64,000 nt of DNA from Bacillus litorisediminis (GTDB lineage: Bacteria > Bacillota > Bacilli > Bacillales > JC228), in contig NZ_JAKZKT010000018.1 in the NCBI RefSeq assembly GCF_022808645.1, positions 1-64,000 of the forward strand, read 5' to 3'. This document shows, in pieces, positions 15,119 through 23,301 of this stretch (the first letter of the stretch is position 1; the number at the start of each line of letters is the position of its first letter). The notes under the pieces are model-generated. The model worked only from the letters and a program-made list of their open reading frames with translations, was not told the origin of the DNA and made no database searches. Position numbers and translations under genes: made by a program.

Positions 15119-16156
15119 GTGAGCATCATAATAAGACTCTTAAAGAAAGTGAGTAAGTTAGATTTCGGAGTTATATTAGTTCTATCCCTGTTAATTATAC
15201 TCTTTGGGACTTTTTCAATATACCTGATTGAACCTGAAAACTTCCCTAGCCTGTTTGATAGCTTTTGGTGGACAATGACTACGTTAACAACGGTTGGCTA
15301 TGGAGACTTTTTTCCCACTTCAGTCGGGGGCCGATGGATTGGTATATTTCTCTTTATCTTTGGAATTGGAATCATCGGACTTCTAATTACAAAAACGGTC
15401 GATTCATTGGCAACCTATTCTCGTTTAAAAAAGGAGGGAAAGCTCGTGTACAAGCAAAAAGAACATTACATTTATATCGGATGGTCTAAAAAAGTAGAAA
15501 AAGCCGTTTACGAAGTCCTTGCAAACGACAAACTTGCAAAGATTGTACTTGTTAACCAGCTGTCTCATTCACCAATGGAGCATGGTCAAGTCCATTTTGT
15601 TCAGGGAGACCCCACGCAAAATGAAACCCTGCTTAAAGCAAATATTTTAGAAGCCAGACGAGTAGCTATTTTTACAGATACAGACATTGATGACCCCGGA
15701 TTAGCGGATGGAAAAACATTACTCATTGCTTCAGCTGTTGAATCATTATCGGAGGAACATAGACGGAGTATTCATACCATAGTAGAAGTCCGCGAAGAAA
15801 CCCATATCTCCAAGTTTAAACATATCCATGTGGATGATTTTATTCTTTCAGATGACTCCGTTTCATTGTTAATGGCTAAAGCCACCCTGCAGCCTGGCAC
15901 AACCTCTATTTTCAGACAGCTGCTAAGTAAAAGATACGGGGGAGATATTTATGAAACACATCCCCTTCCTCATTGGAAAACCTATAAAGATGCATCACTC
16001 GAGTTATTCGAGAAAGGGGCGGTTTTATTAGCGGTTAATCAGGATATGATGGTTGCGGTCAATAAAGATCAACCCTTATCAGCTTCTGATATCCTTTACA
16101 TTGTCTGTGATGAACCGACCTATGAACAATTAAAAAGTCAAAAAGCACTTTTATAA
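15119..16156 (+). CDS. Two-TM potassium channel with RCK (TrkA-N) domain
   Basis: This 345-residue channel subunit resembles B. subtilis YugO. TM1 (about residues 16-36), pore helix and selectivity filter TMTTLTTVGYGDFFP (about 58-72) and TM2 (about 80-100) are followed by a cytoplasmic TrkA-N/RCK domain (about 115-245; HYIYIGWSKKVEKAV) and a TrkA-C-like end (about 260-340). TVGYGD is the K+-selective filter. The GTG start lies behind GGGTGA. The gene diverges from the amidoligase cluster across 144 bp. K+ channels of this kind are recurrently linked to ATP-grasp/DUF350 genes, which supports joint function. Confidence 0.93.
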   Translation: MSIIIRLLKKVSKLDFGVILVLSLLIILFGTFSIYLIEPENFPSLFDSFWWTMTTLTTVGYGDFFPTSVGGRWIGIFLFIFGIGIIGLLITKTVDSLATYSRLKKEGKLVYKQKEHYIYIGWSKKVEKAVYEVLANDKLAKIVLVNQLSHSPMEHGQVHFVQGDPTQNETLLKANILEARRVAIFTDTDIDDPGLADGKTLLIASAVESLSEEHRRSIHTIVEVREETHISKFKHIHVDDFILSDDSVSLLMAKATLQPGTTSIFRQLLSKRYGGDIYETHPLPHWKTYKDASLELFEKGAVLLAVNQDMMVAVNKDQPLSASDILYIVCDEPTYEQLKSQKALL

Positions 16157-16173
16157 GTCAAAAGTGCTTTTTT
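16141..16173. terminator. Bidirectional terminator between the channel gene and citA
   Basis: AAAAGCACTTTT (16141-16152) and AAAAGTGCTTTT (16160-16171) form a stem flanked by A and T runs. The channel stop codon lies in the loop, so the last codons form the left arm. Confidence 0.85.
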
Positions 16174-16179
16174 CGTTTA

Positions 16180-17274
16180 TTATAGAGCTGGCACTTTCCC
16201 GATATATTCAGCCTGCGGCCTGTATATCGTATTATCATCTGCCTGCTCAATCACATGCGCGGTCCATCCGACCATTCGGCTCGCTGAGAAGGTAGGCGTA
16301 AATAATTCCTTTTCCATTTCAATGGCACGCATGACAGCCGCTGCATAATATTCTACATTCGTATACAATTTGCGACCGGGCTTCCACTCTGCTAATTTTT
16401 CAATCACTCGTTCCTCTACTTGATAAGCAAGGGCTAACCATTCATCCTCCGCCCCCACTTCTTGTGCTATTTGTCTCAGGGACTCTGCTCTGGGATCTTT
16501 TGTTTTATACACCCGATGTCCAAATCCCATGATTCTTTCATTGTTGCTAAGTTTAGCATCTATCCATTGATCCGCATTTTTAATTGAGCCAATTTCCTCT
16601 AGCATTTCAATTACACCGCTTGGAGCGCCGCCATGTAACGGACCTTTCATAGTTCCTACTGCTGCTGTGATAGCTGAAATCATATCAGATTCAGTAGAGG
16701 CTGTAACCCTTGCTGAAAATGTTGAAGCATTAAACCCGTGTTCCATTGTTAAAATCATGTAGGCTTCTAATGCTCTCACATGGGCTGTCTTTGGTACCTC
16801 TCCGTTTAACATATACAAATAGTTCGCCACAAAATCTAAATTTTCTCTTGGCGGAACAAACTCTTCTCCTTTTTTCCTTCTATACCAATAGCTGATAATC
16901 GTTGGAGTCATAGCTGTTAACACTATAGCCTGTCCCAGTGTGGGCTTCCAGCTATATGCCTCAGTACCAAGTGACGATATCGCAGTTCGCAGAGCACTCA
17001 TAATGCTTGTATTTAAGGGAAGTGAATCAAGTATCGTTTGGACATGCCCTGGCAAAGAGCGCGCTTCCTTAAACCGCTTTTTCAATTTATGCAGTTCCTC
17101 CAGACTTGGCCAAGTCTGATGCCAGATAAAATACGCGACTTCCTCAAAAGACTTAGTAAGAGCTAGTTCCCTGGCATGTTCTCCCCGATACAATAGTATG
17201 CCGCTTTCCCCATCTACTAAACTCAGTGCTGTTTGGGCGGCAACCACACCTTTTAAACCTTTTGACACGTTCAT
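16180..17274 (-). CDS. citA: Citrate synthase (CitA-type)
   Basis: This 364-residue enzyme condenses oxaloacetate with acetyl-CoA (or propionyl-CoA if it is the methylcitrate type). Catalytic regions are MEHGFNASTFSAR (about 177-189), MKGPLHGGAPSGV (about 208-220) and IMGFGHRVYKTKDPRA (about 249-264), with FTPTFSASRMVGW near 322. The length fits the short bacterial type II-like enzymes of Bacillus. Divergent pairing with a LysR regulator at 17379 is the same arrangement as B. subtilis citA-citR, which decides the symbol. The main TCA enzyme in Bacillus is CitZ, so this is probably the minor isozyme. Confidence 0.9.
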   Translation of the reverse strand: MNVSKGLKGVVAAQTALSLVDGESGILLYRGEHARELALTKSFEEVAYFIWHQTWPSLEELHKLKKRFKEARSLPGHVQTILDSLPLNTSIMSALRTAISSLGTEAYSWKPTLGQAIVLTAMTPTIISYWYRRKKGEEFVPPRENLDFVANYLYMLNGEVPKTAHVRALEAYMILTMEHGFNASTFSARVTASTESDMISAITAAVGTMKGPLHGGAPSGVIEMLEEIGSIKNADQWIDAKLSNNERIMGFGHRVYKTKDPRAESLRQIAQEVGAEDEWLALAYQVEERVIEKLAEWKPGRKLYTNVEYYAAAVMRAIEMEKELFTPTFSASRMVGWTAHVIEQADDNTIYRPQAEYIGKVPAL

Positions 17275-17378
17275 CCTCTCCTTTCTCTTATTTCTATTTT
17301 ATGCCGAACAATACTTTAAAAAAATTAAATAATATTTTATATTTTAATTAATAAATTTAATCAGCGAGAGAGGGAAAA

Positions 17379-18260
17379 ATGATGGAACTCAAATGGTTAC
17401 AAACATTTTTACTGGCAGCTAAATACGAAAACTTCCGCAAAGCAGCAGATGAGCTGTTTGTTTCTCAGCCAACCGTAACCGTTCATATTCAATTACTTGA
17501 AAAAGAATTAGGCTGTAAGCTATTTAAACGAGAAGGCCGTCAGATTATGCTTACGGAGGTAGGGAGAAGCTATATTGAACATGCGCAAAAGCTGCTTTCT
17601 TTTTATGAGAAAGGAATTGAGGAAATCAGCCGAATCCAACAAGGCTACCAAACGAAACTCACCTTAGCGGTTTCACCAGTTATCGCTTCTTCTATCTTGC
17701 CAGCATTGATACGATCCTATATAAATCTTTATCCGACAATTGATTTAGATATCCAGGTTGTCGATTCACGTGACATCCCAGAGCATATTATGAACGGCAA
17801 AGCAGATATCGGCTTATCCCGGCAGCAATTTCAAATGAAGGGATTAACCTGTATCCCTCTTCAAAAAGATCAGGTAAAGCTGATTGTTCCGCATGATGGA
17901 TTTGATCCTGAATCTGGTCCGCCTATAGAAGTTGATGAGCTTTTTATAAATAAGAGGCTTATCGTTCATTCCCATCCTGAATACTGGGAGGATTTGCTTC
18001 CTTCCATCAAATCTGCTTATCCACAAATAAAAACGATGTTTGTATCACAGGTCCATGTAACAAAGCGTTTCATTGAAGAAGGTCTGGGTATTTCGTTTTT
18101 GCCAATATCCATTGTCCAAAGGGAGCTGCTGGAGGGCCGCTTATTAGAGGTAGAAACTCCTGACTTTCCCAAGGTCTCTGCCCAATCTTATGCCCTAACT
18201 AAATATGAAAGTGGTGAAATTCATCGCTTTATTCAATATATTTCGCAATATCGCATTTAA
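17379..18260 (+). CDS. citR: LysR-family regulator CitR
   Basis: This 293-residue regulator has an N-terminal winged helix (MELKWLQTFLLAAKYENF, AADELFVSQPTVTVHIQLLEKELGCKLF at about residues 3-50) and a C-terminal periplasmic-binding-protein-like effector domain (about 90-290). It diverges from citA, as in B. subtilis where CitR represses citA. The 104-bp AT-rich region between them should hold LysR sites of the T-N11-A type, but I cannot single one out with confidence. Two adjacent ATG codons begin the gene, behind GAGAGGGAAAA. Confidence 0.9.
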   Translation: MMELKWLQTFLLAAKYENFRKAADELFVSQPTVTVHIQLLEKELGCKLFKREGRQIMLTEVGRSYIEHAQKLLSFYEKGIEEISRIQQGYQTKLTLAVSPVIASSILPALIRSYINLYPTIDLDIQVVDSRDIPEHIMNGKADIGLSRQQFQMKGLTCIPLQKDQVKLIVPHDGFDPESGPPIEVDELFINKRLIVHSHPEYWEDLLPSIKSAYPQIKTMFVSQVHVTKRFIEEGLGISFLPISIVQRELLEGRLLEVETPDFPKVSAQSYALTKYESGEIHRFIQYISQYRI

Positions 18261-18267
18261 TCGGCAG

Positions 18268-18336
18268 GGAAACATGGGGACGGTTCTTGTGTTTCATACC
18301 TAACTTCTGAAACACAAGAACCGTCCCTCTGTTTCA
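18268..18336. repeat. REP-like palindromic element
   Basis: GGGACGGTTCTTGTGTTTCA (18277-18296) is the exact reverse complement of 18308-18327, with an 11-base loop. Outside the arms GAAACA and TGTTTC extend the symmetry. The GGGACGGTTCTTGTGTTTC sequence is familiar as a dispersed element in Bacillus and other Firmicutes genomes, sometimes linked to IS200-like (RAYT) transposases. It may also terminate citR transcription. Confidence 0.8.
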
Positions 18337-18413
18337 CCTCTTTTTCAGGACTACCCACTTTTCATTTAACGTGGTAGAATATTGTAAATATTATGCATTG
18401 GAAGGGTGCCAAC

Positions 18414-19760
18414 ATGGATTTACTTAACAATGTCCATTACCTTAAGGTTCAAGAGCGTGAAATTTTAAATAACACTATAGAGTTTGCTTCACGTGCCCAT
18501 CAAGGTCAAATCAGGGATACAGGTGAACCTTTTATTATGCACCCGCTGATGGTTGCCCACATGCTGGCAGACTATCGGGCAGATCTTGTAACACTTCAGG
18601 CAGCCGTTCTGCACGATGTAATCGAAGATACCGCCGTTACAAATGATGAAATCCACGCTGCTTTTGGCAAAAAAGTATCTTTTATCGTTCAATCACTCAC
18701 TAAAGGCAAAAAGCCGCTCCATATGGACCGTTTTGAATATATGCAATGCTACTATACCCAACTGTTATTAGCTTCGAGTCATGATATTAGAGTAGCACTA
18801 ATTAAAATTTTTGATCGTTTGCACAATATGCAAACGCTGCACGGAAAACCGGTCTCAAAACAAGTAACCTACGCCAATGAAACTTTAACTTTTTTTGCTC
18901 CTTTATTAAAAAAATTAGGGCTTCGCGCCATTCTCCATCAATTAGAAGAACAAGCGTTTTTCTATTTAAATGAGGGAAGGCTTGAAAAAACAAACTTATT
19001 AATTAACCAATACAAGAAACAGCTAGAACCCATTCGGGATAGGCTCCAATTTCATTTACACCGGGCTAAACTGAACATATCAATCCAGCTTGATCAAACC
19101 CCTGTCTATTCACTTTTGTCCTCTCTCCAATATGACGGTACCTTAGAAAGGGAAGTGTATGTCCGAATTCACACCAGCTCAGAGAAAGACTGCTATCGGA
19201 CCTTAAAGGAAATTCATTCTATTTGGAAACCAGTAGACGTGGAATTTACCAATTTTATGCATCAGCAAGCCGCTCCATTTGATCCGTTTATCGAAACATT
19301 TATTGAAGCAAATGATAAGCAAAAAGTAACAATTAAAATTATGACAAACAAAAATGCCAATAAGTATGATTATGGGATTTTATCTATTCTTAAGAGACCG
19401 ATTAATCCCTTTGAAGTTTATCGGTCCCTCGAAAAAAGCGCAGAAGATATAAATGCAGAAGCAATGATCCATGAGTGCTTTTTACCGATGATTCATGTCT
19501 TTAATCACTATGGAGAGGTCGTGGTTTTACCAGAGGGTTCAACAGTTGTTGATTACCTTTTTCACGTCTACGGGGAAAAGGCATTTTTCACAAACGGCAT
19601 TATGATCAATGATAAGGTTTCAAAAGTGAATAAATGTCTTCAGGCAGGTGACCGGGTTTACTGTTCAATCGGAACGAAACCTTCTGCTGCTCCTGATTGG
19701 ATTCACTATGCTACGACCAGCAAAGCTATATTGCATTTAGAAAAACAAAAATTCATTTGA
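18414..19760 (+). CDS. RelA/SpoT-like HD hydrolase with degenerate synthetase region and TGS domain
   Basis: This protein of about 448 residues resembles the N-terminal two thirds of long RelA/SpoT enzymes. The HD hydrolase site is intact: H29, H43 (IMHP), HDVIEDT (H67, D68, E71, D72) and IFDRLHN (D134). The region at about 215-350 aligns by eye to the synthetase domain (CYRTLKEIHSIWKPV), but where active enzymes have YQSLHT it reads FDPFIETF and the catalytic Arg/Glu set is not evident. A TGS domain follows (EVVVLPEGSTVVDYLFHVY, about 365-425); ACT domains are absent. I infer a (p)ppGpp or related nucleotide hydrolase. The start at 18414 follows GGAAGGGTG. Its end overlaps the convergent HAD gene by 8 bases. 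Confidence 0.82.
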   Translation: MDLLNNVHYLKVQEREILNNTIEFASRAHQGQIRDTGEPFIMHPLMVAHMLADYRADLVTLQAAVLHDVIEDTAVTNDEIHAAFGKKVSFIVQSLTKGKKPLHMDRFEYMQCYYTQLLLASSHDIRVALIKIFDRLHNMQTLHGKPVSKQVTYANETLTFFAPLLKKLGLRAILHQLEEQAFFYLNEGRLEKTNLLINQYKKQLEPIRDRLQFHLHRAKLNISIQLDQTPVYSLLSSLQYDGTLEREVYVRIHTSSEKDCYRTLKEIHSIWKPVDVEFTNFMHQQAAPFDPFIETFIEANDKQKVTIKIMTNKNANKYDYGILSILKRPINPFEVYRSLEKSAEDINAEAMIHECFLPMIHVFNHYGEVVVLPEGSTVVDYLFHVYGEKAFFTNGIMINDKVSKVNKCLQAGDRVYCSIGTKPSAAPDWIHYATTSKAILHLEKQKFI

Positions 19761-20316
19761 ATATGGAATAAGGAAAATCATGATAACTATCGATTTTCAC
19801 ATCAGCAACATCTGACCTTCCCTGAAACATGATAGTAATTAACCCAAGCTCTTTGCCTGGAATAAGATCTAGGTCACGATCTCCTACTACACCATCAAGT
19901 GAATATTTATTGTGGAGGTATGAATAAGCCGACCTATCCGGTTTTCTTGGATAGCCGTCTTCCTTTCCGATTACCTCCTGGAACAAGGACTTCATACCAT
20001 GAAAATCCAGAACCTTTTCGACAATATCGCGTTCTTTATGAGTGACAATGACATTGACTTCCGACCGATTTAATACCTCTTTTACAAACGGAAAAGGCTG
20101 ATAGGCATCCATCTCTAGCTGTTCCTCAAGTTCTCTCAACTTTTCAATTTCAGCTTTGGAAATTTGAAAATACTCAAATGCATGAGAGAAAGAAACTTTC
20201 ATCTGTTGGAAAAGGTCCTTTTTATCAATTCTCCCCTCCAATATTTGATTCATTAATCTTACGTAAAGCGGATATGTATCAAACAGGGTTCCATCGAAGT
20301 CCCATAGAAGTTTCAT
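19753..20316 (-). CDS. HAD-family phosphatase
   Basis: This 187-residue haloacid-dehalogenase-fold hydrolase has motif I DFDGTLFDT (about residues 6-14), a helical cap (about 15-80), motif II VIVTHK (about 90), a lysine region RKPDRSAY (about 124) and motif IV VVGDRDLDL (about 143-151). This is the phosphoglycolate-phosphatase/beta-phosphoglucomutase-like subgroup; the substrate is unknown. It begins one base after the stop of the gene at 20318, with AAGAGG upstream, so the pair is translationally coupled. Confidence 0.88.
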   Translation of the reverse strand: MKLLWDFDGTLFDTYPLYVRLMNQILEGRIDKKDLFQQMKVSFSHAFEYFQISKAEIEKLRELEEQLEMDAYQPFPFVKEVLNRSEVNVIVTHKERDIVEKVLDFHGMKSLFQEVIGKEDGYPRKPDRSAYSYLHNKYSLDGVVGDRDLDLIPGKELGLITIMFQGRSDVADVKIDSYHDFPYSIFK

Positions 20317-20317
20317 T

Positions 20318-21289
20318 CTAATTAAACCTCTTTTCCAGGCTTGCCGTATGTTGAAGAAATACCCTTTTTGCTGCTAATCTTACTTTTTCCATTTCCTCAC
20401 TTGTAAAATCCGCCACTATACAGCTTAACGGGATACCGCTTAGTTTTTCTATGTCTTCGACGATTAAGTAAGATGAATAGTGATGTGGAAAATCGGGATT
20501 CTGATCAGCCTCCGCTATCAGCTGATTTATGATCCGCGGCGTTTCCTCGTAGATTAATTCTACTAATTTGGCACGGTATTCCAGTTCAAAGCTTTTTAAA
20601 CCTGGAAATCTTTTGAAATCATCCGCATGCTGGGCCTCGTGCTTTAAGTAAGAAACCTGAAATTTAGATGAATCTAGAATATCTTTGTATGCCTCATAGA
20701 CACAATATAATTCTTCTTTTTTAGCCCATCCGCCTGCTCCCCGCCTTCCGCATGTTGCAAAATCCAGCCAGCCCCTCAAGATAAAGCCGTGCATGAAAAT
20801 AACTTTCAATCTCTGTTTCCCTAAGGGAATCTCCACCTCATATTCTCTTTCTTCATTGGCAGTCCAGATATAAGGTCCATAAAAAGGCTCAGTTTTCCCG
20901 CCCAGAAAGTGAAAGCGTTCCTTTTCGAAGAGGATTTTGATGTCTCCCTCAAGCTCCTCCATGGTGCTGCCTGGTTTTTTTACTAACATTGAAAGGTTTT
21001 GAGCTAACTTCTCTTCAGCTTGCTTCCGTTCTATTTGTTGCAGAAGCACTTGGCTAAGATATGAAAAATAACAGTCTAAGAAAGGTTGGAGTTTTTTAGG
21101 AATTGGGGGTTTTGGAAAAGTAGGCTTCCAGGCAAAGAACCGTTCAAACAAATCTTCCCGAAACCTTTGCCATTCCTCTGACAGATTTTGCTCACGCTCC
21201 AATAATTGATAAGCCTCTCTTATATTTCCGCTTAAACAATGCTTCCACACCTGCCGGCTCCATTCTTCCATTGAATTAATTTGGTTCAT
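20318..21289 (-). CDS. Putative zinc metallopeptidase-like protein (HExxH)
   Basis: This 323-residue protein is of no family I can name. Residues near 224-232 read YLKHEAQHADD, an HExxH zinc signature; a glutamate about 20 residues later (FELEYRAKLVEL) could be the third ligand, giving a gluzincin-like site. The middle part includes a segment KVIFMHGFILRGWLDFATCGRRGAGGW. There is no signal peptide or membrane helix, so it is probably cytoplasmic. The start at 21289 lies eight bases behind GGAGG. It is the first gene of a two-gene unit with the HAD phosphatase. Confidence 0.65.
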   Translation of the reverse strand: MNQINSMEEWSRQVWKHCLSGNIREAYQLLEREQNLSEEWQRFREDLFERFFAWKPTFPKPPIPKKLQPFLDCYFSYLSQVLLQQIERKQAEEKLAQNLSMLVKKPGSTMEELEGDIKILFEKERFHFLGGKTEPFYGPYIWTANEEREYEVEIPLGKQRLKVIFMHGFILRGWLDFATCGRRGAGGWAKKEELYCVYEAYKDILDSSKFQVSYLKHEAQHADDFKRFPGLKSFELEYRAKLVELIYEETPRIINQLIAEADQNPDFPHHYSSYLIVEDIEKLSGIPLSCIVADFTSEEMEKVRLAAKRVFLQHTASLEKRFN

Positions 21290-21462
21290 CAGCGGTTCCT
21301 CCAAGGCTAGCCACATAATTATATAAGACTTTTCTAGAAATAAATTTTTCTGAAAAGTTAAGATAAATCGTGTACACTAACATTATATTCTATTTTCTGC
21401 GTCTTTAAATTTTAATTGTAGGTTAGACTTAATAAGGATCATCAGCGAATCAGGAGGACCTT

Positions 21463-22011
21463 ATGGAACAGGAAATTCAAACACAACCAACAATCCATCC
21501 AAATAAATATGAAGGGAAAAAAGGCTGGTTAATTTGGGTCATCATCTTCCTTGCCGGGAATCCAATTGCCAGCATCTATCATATTACAACGAATCTCATT
21601 CCCTTTTTTCAAGATGGGGACTGGAATGACATTACAACGAAAGGGACTGAACTGTATCACCCGATTTTTGGAACTGTTATTGTATTAGAATTGGCTATGT
21701 ATATCTTTATTGCGGTTATGACTGTATTCTTGCTGTATCAAATGCTGCGGAGAAGAGCCGTCTTTCCAAAACTGTTTATCTCATTTCTAATAGCTGATCT
21801 AATTATTGGCTTTCTCTATGCTGGCGGCTATATGATTGTTACGGCTAATGTTCCTGCTTTCCAGGACGTACGCGAAGATCTTTACATTGAAATTGGGACG
21901 TCTGTTGGCTCACATGTCTTGTTTGCTTTAATCTGGATTCCATACTTTTTAAAATCAAAGAGAGTAAAAGCTACTTTTACTACAGATCCATATGAGGACT
22001 CTCTAGAATAA
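21463..22011 (+). CDS. DUF2569-like membrane protein
   Basis: This 182-residue protein has four hydrophobic segments. The N-terminal GKKGWLIWVIIFLAGNP and the overall four-helix layout resemble DUF2569 proteins of Bacilli. The function is unknown. A good GGAGGACC site precedes the ATG. It is a single-gene unit ending in a strong terminator and convergent with the HD-domain gene. Confidence 0.7.
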   Translation: MEQEIQTQPTIHPNKYEGKKGWLIWVIIFLAGNPIASIYHITTNLIPFFQDGDWNDITTKGTELYHPIFGTVIVLELAMYIFIAVMTVFLLYQMLRRRAVFPKLFISFLIADLIIGFLYAGGYMIVTANVPAFQDVREDLYIEIGTSVGSHVLFALIWIPYFLKSKRVKATFTTDPYEDSLE

Positions 22012-22045
22012 GAAACCGCTCTATAAACTTGGCGGTTTCTTTTTT
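22011..22045. terminator. Terminator shared by convergent genes
   Basis: AGAAACCGC (22011-22019) and GCGGTTTCT (22032-22040) form a 9-bp stem followed by TTTTT. It overlaps the end of the convergent HD gene. Confidence 0.85.
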
Positions 22046-23030
22046 ATTCGGCCTTGTAAAAAGATACTACTCGAATCCTTGCCCCTCTTTTAAACCTTTC
22101 TATTGCCGTCTCATTCAGCTTTCCAACCACTTTTGATATCGCAGAAGCCCTTACTGTTATCCCATTGTGGACCACCATTGGGTCGAGCAATCTTGGTTTA
22201 TTTTTTATCGAATAATCATAATTTTTTTCATCCGTGACAACATCCACATTGGGATGGATTTGTCGCATAATTTGCCGCATGTCTGGATCTTTGCTCTGCT
22301 GTAAGATTGACCAAACCCCCTGATCATCTTTAAGCAGGTCATCCATTTTGAGGATTTTTTTTCTTAACCCAAGCCTTATCGCAATCGAGAGTTTCCAATT
22401 GCCATAAGCATTTAGAGGGTCCATAAAGAAATCAATAACCTCTTGATAATAAAGCTTGGTAAACCTCTCAGCAGCTTCTAAGGTCTTAAAACACAATAAA
22501 CCATTTTGAACCGTTAATGATTCCAGCAATTTTTGGATTTCCTCTATGTTTAAATCAAAATAATGAAACTGATCTCTAATCGTATAATCAATCCGATCTG
22601 CACATAGGTCAGGCGACGGCTGCTCTAAAATCGTCCACTTAGAAAAGTCATTAAAGATTTGTTCTGTAGTATAGCCGTAATTATGAAGTATGTCTGGAAT
22701 TTCTGATTCTTCTATCACTCTTCTAAAGATTTGTTCATGGTAGTCCTCTTCCAGATTACGAAGAGCAAAGTCGGAGACATGGGAAAAAGCAGTATGAGAG
22801 ACATCATGCAGAAGCGCTGCCATTTGCTCCTCTATACTTCCTCCCATCCTCTTGACCAATAGCATGACGCCAACAGAATGCTCATACCGGGTTACATTCC
22901 ATTTAGGATTCACTAAATAACTGGAGCCCCCCTGATGAACACCCCGCAACCGCTGAACTGGCCTTGATTGAAGGAGATCGGTTAATACAGGTTCTAGCTC
23001 AAAGCTTCCATAAATAGGATCCTTAATCAA
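22044..23030 (-). CDS. HD-domain phosphohydrolase (dGTPase/SAMHD1-like)
   Basis: This protein of about 328 residues has the HD metal-site order H...HD...D: TRYEHSVGVM, AALLHDVSHTAFSHVSDF and CADRIDYTIRD. The N-terminal IKDPIYGSFEL is typical of HD proteins related to deoxynucleoside triphosphate triphosphohydrolases; the substrate is unproven. I take TTG 23030 as the start because GAGGTG lies six bases upstream; GTG 23039 overlaps that ribosome site. It stands alone and faces the DUF2569 gene. Confidence 0.85.
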   Translation of the reverse strand: MIKDPIYGSFELEPVLTDLLQSRPVQRLRGVHQGGSSYLVNPKWNVTRYEHSVGVMLLVKRMGGSIEEQMAALLHDVSHTAFSHVSDFALRNLEEDYHEQIFRRVIEESEIPDILHNYGYTTEQIFNDFSKWTILEQPSPDLCADRIDYTIRDQFHYFDLNIEEIQKLLESLTVQNGLLCFKTLEAAERFTKLYYQEVIDFFMDPLNAYGNWKLSIAIRLGLRKKILKMDDLLKDDQGVWSILQQSKDPDMRQIMRQIHPNVDVVTDEKNYDYSIKNKPRLLDPMVVHNGITVRASAISKVVGKLNETAIERFKRGARIRVVSFYKAE

Positions 23031-23221
23031 CTGTCTCACCTCGTATCTATGTATCTTTTAACTCTTTCTTTATTTCTTATGTTTCCGATGACCGGAATAA
23101 ACCCCATAACTGTATTATAAACTTTATAGGATATAAATGGATTATAAATCAGGAAGTATATGTGATTGGGCTTTAGTTATATATGAAAGACTAACTTTTT
23201 ATCCGATTTTCAATATCACAA

Positions 23222-23246
23222 GAAACTTTTCATCCTTTTTATCGTA
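23222..23246 (+). promoter_or_regulatory. ECF sigma (sigma-W type) promoter of spo0M
   Basis: GAAAC (23222-23226) and CGTA (23243-23246) are separated by 16 bases, matching the sigma-W consensus TGAAAC-N16-CGTA except for one -35 base. B. subtilis spo0M is a known sigma-W target. A GTTATA-N6-TATAAC dyad (23250-23267) lies just downstream of it. Confidence 0.7.
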
Positions 23247-23301
23247 TTAGTTATAGAATTGTATAACACTTATTAAACCTATGAAAAAAAGGAGTGGGAG
23301 T

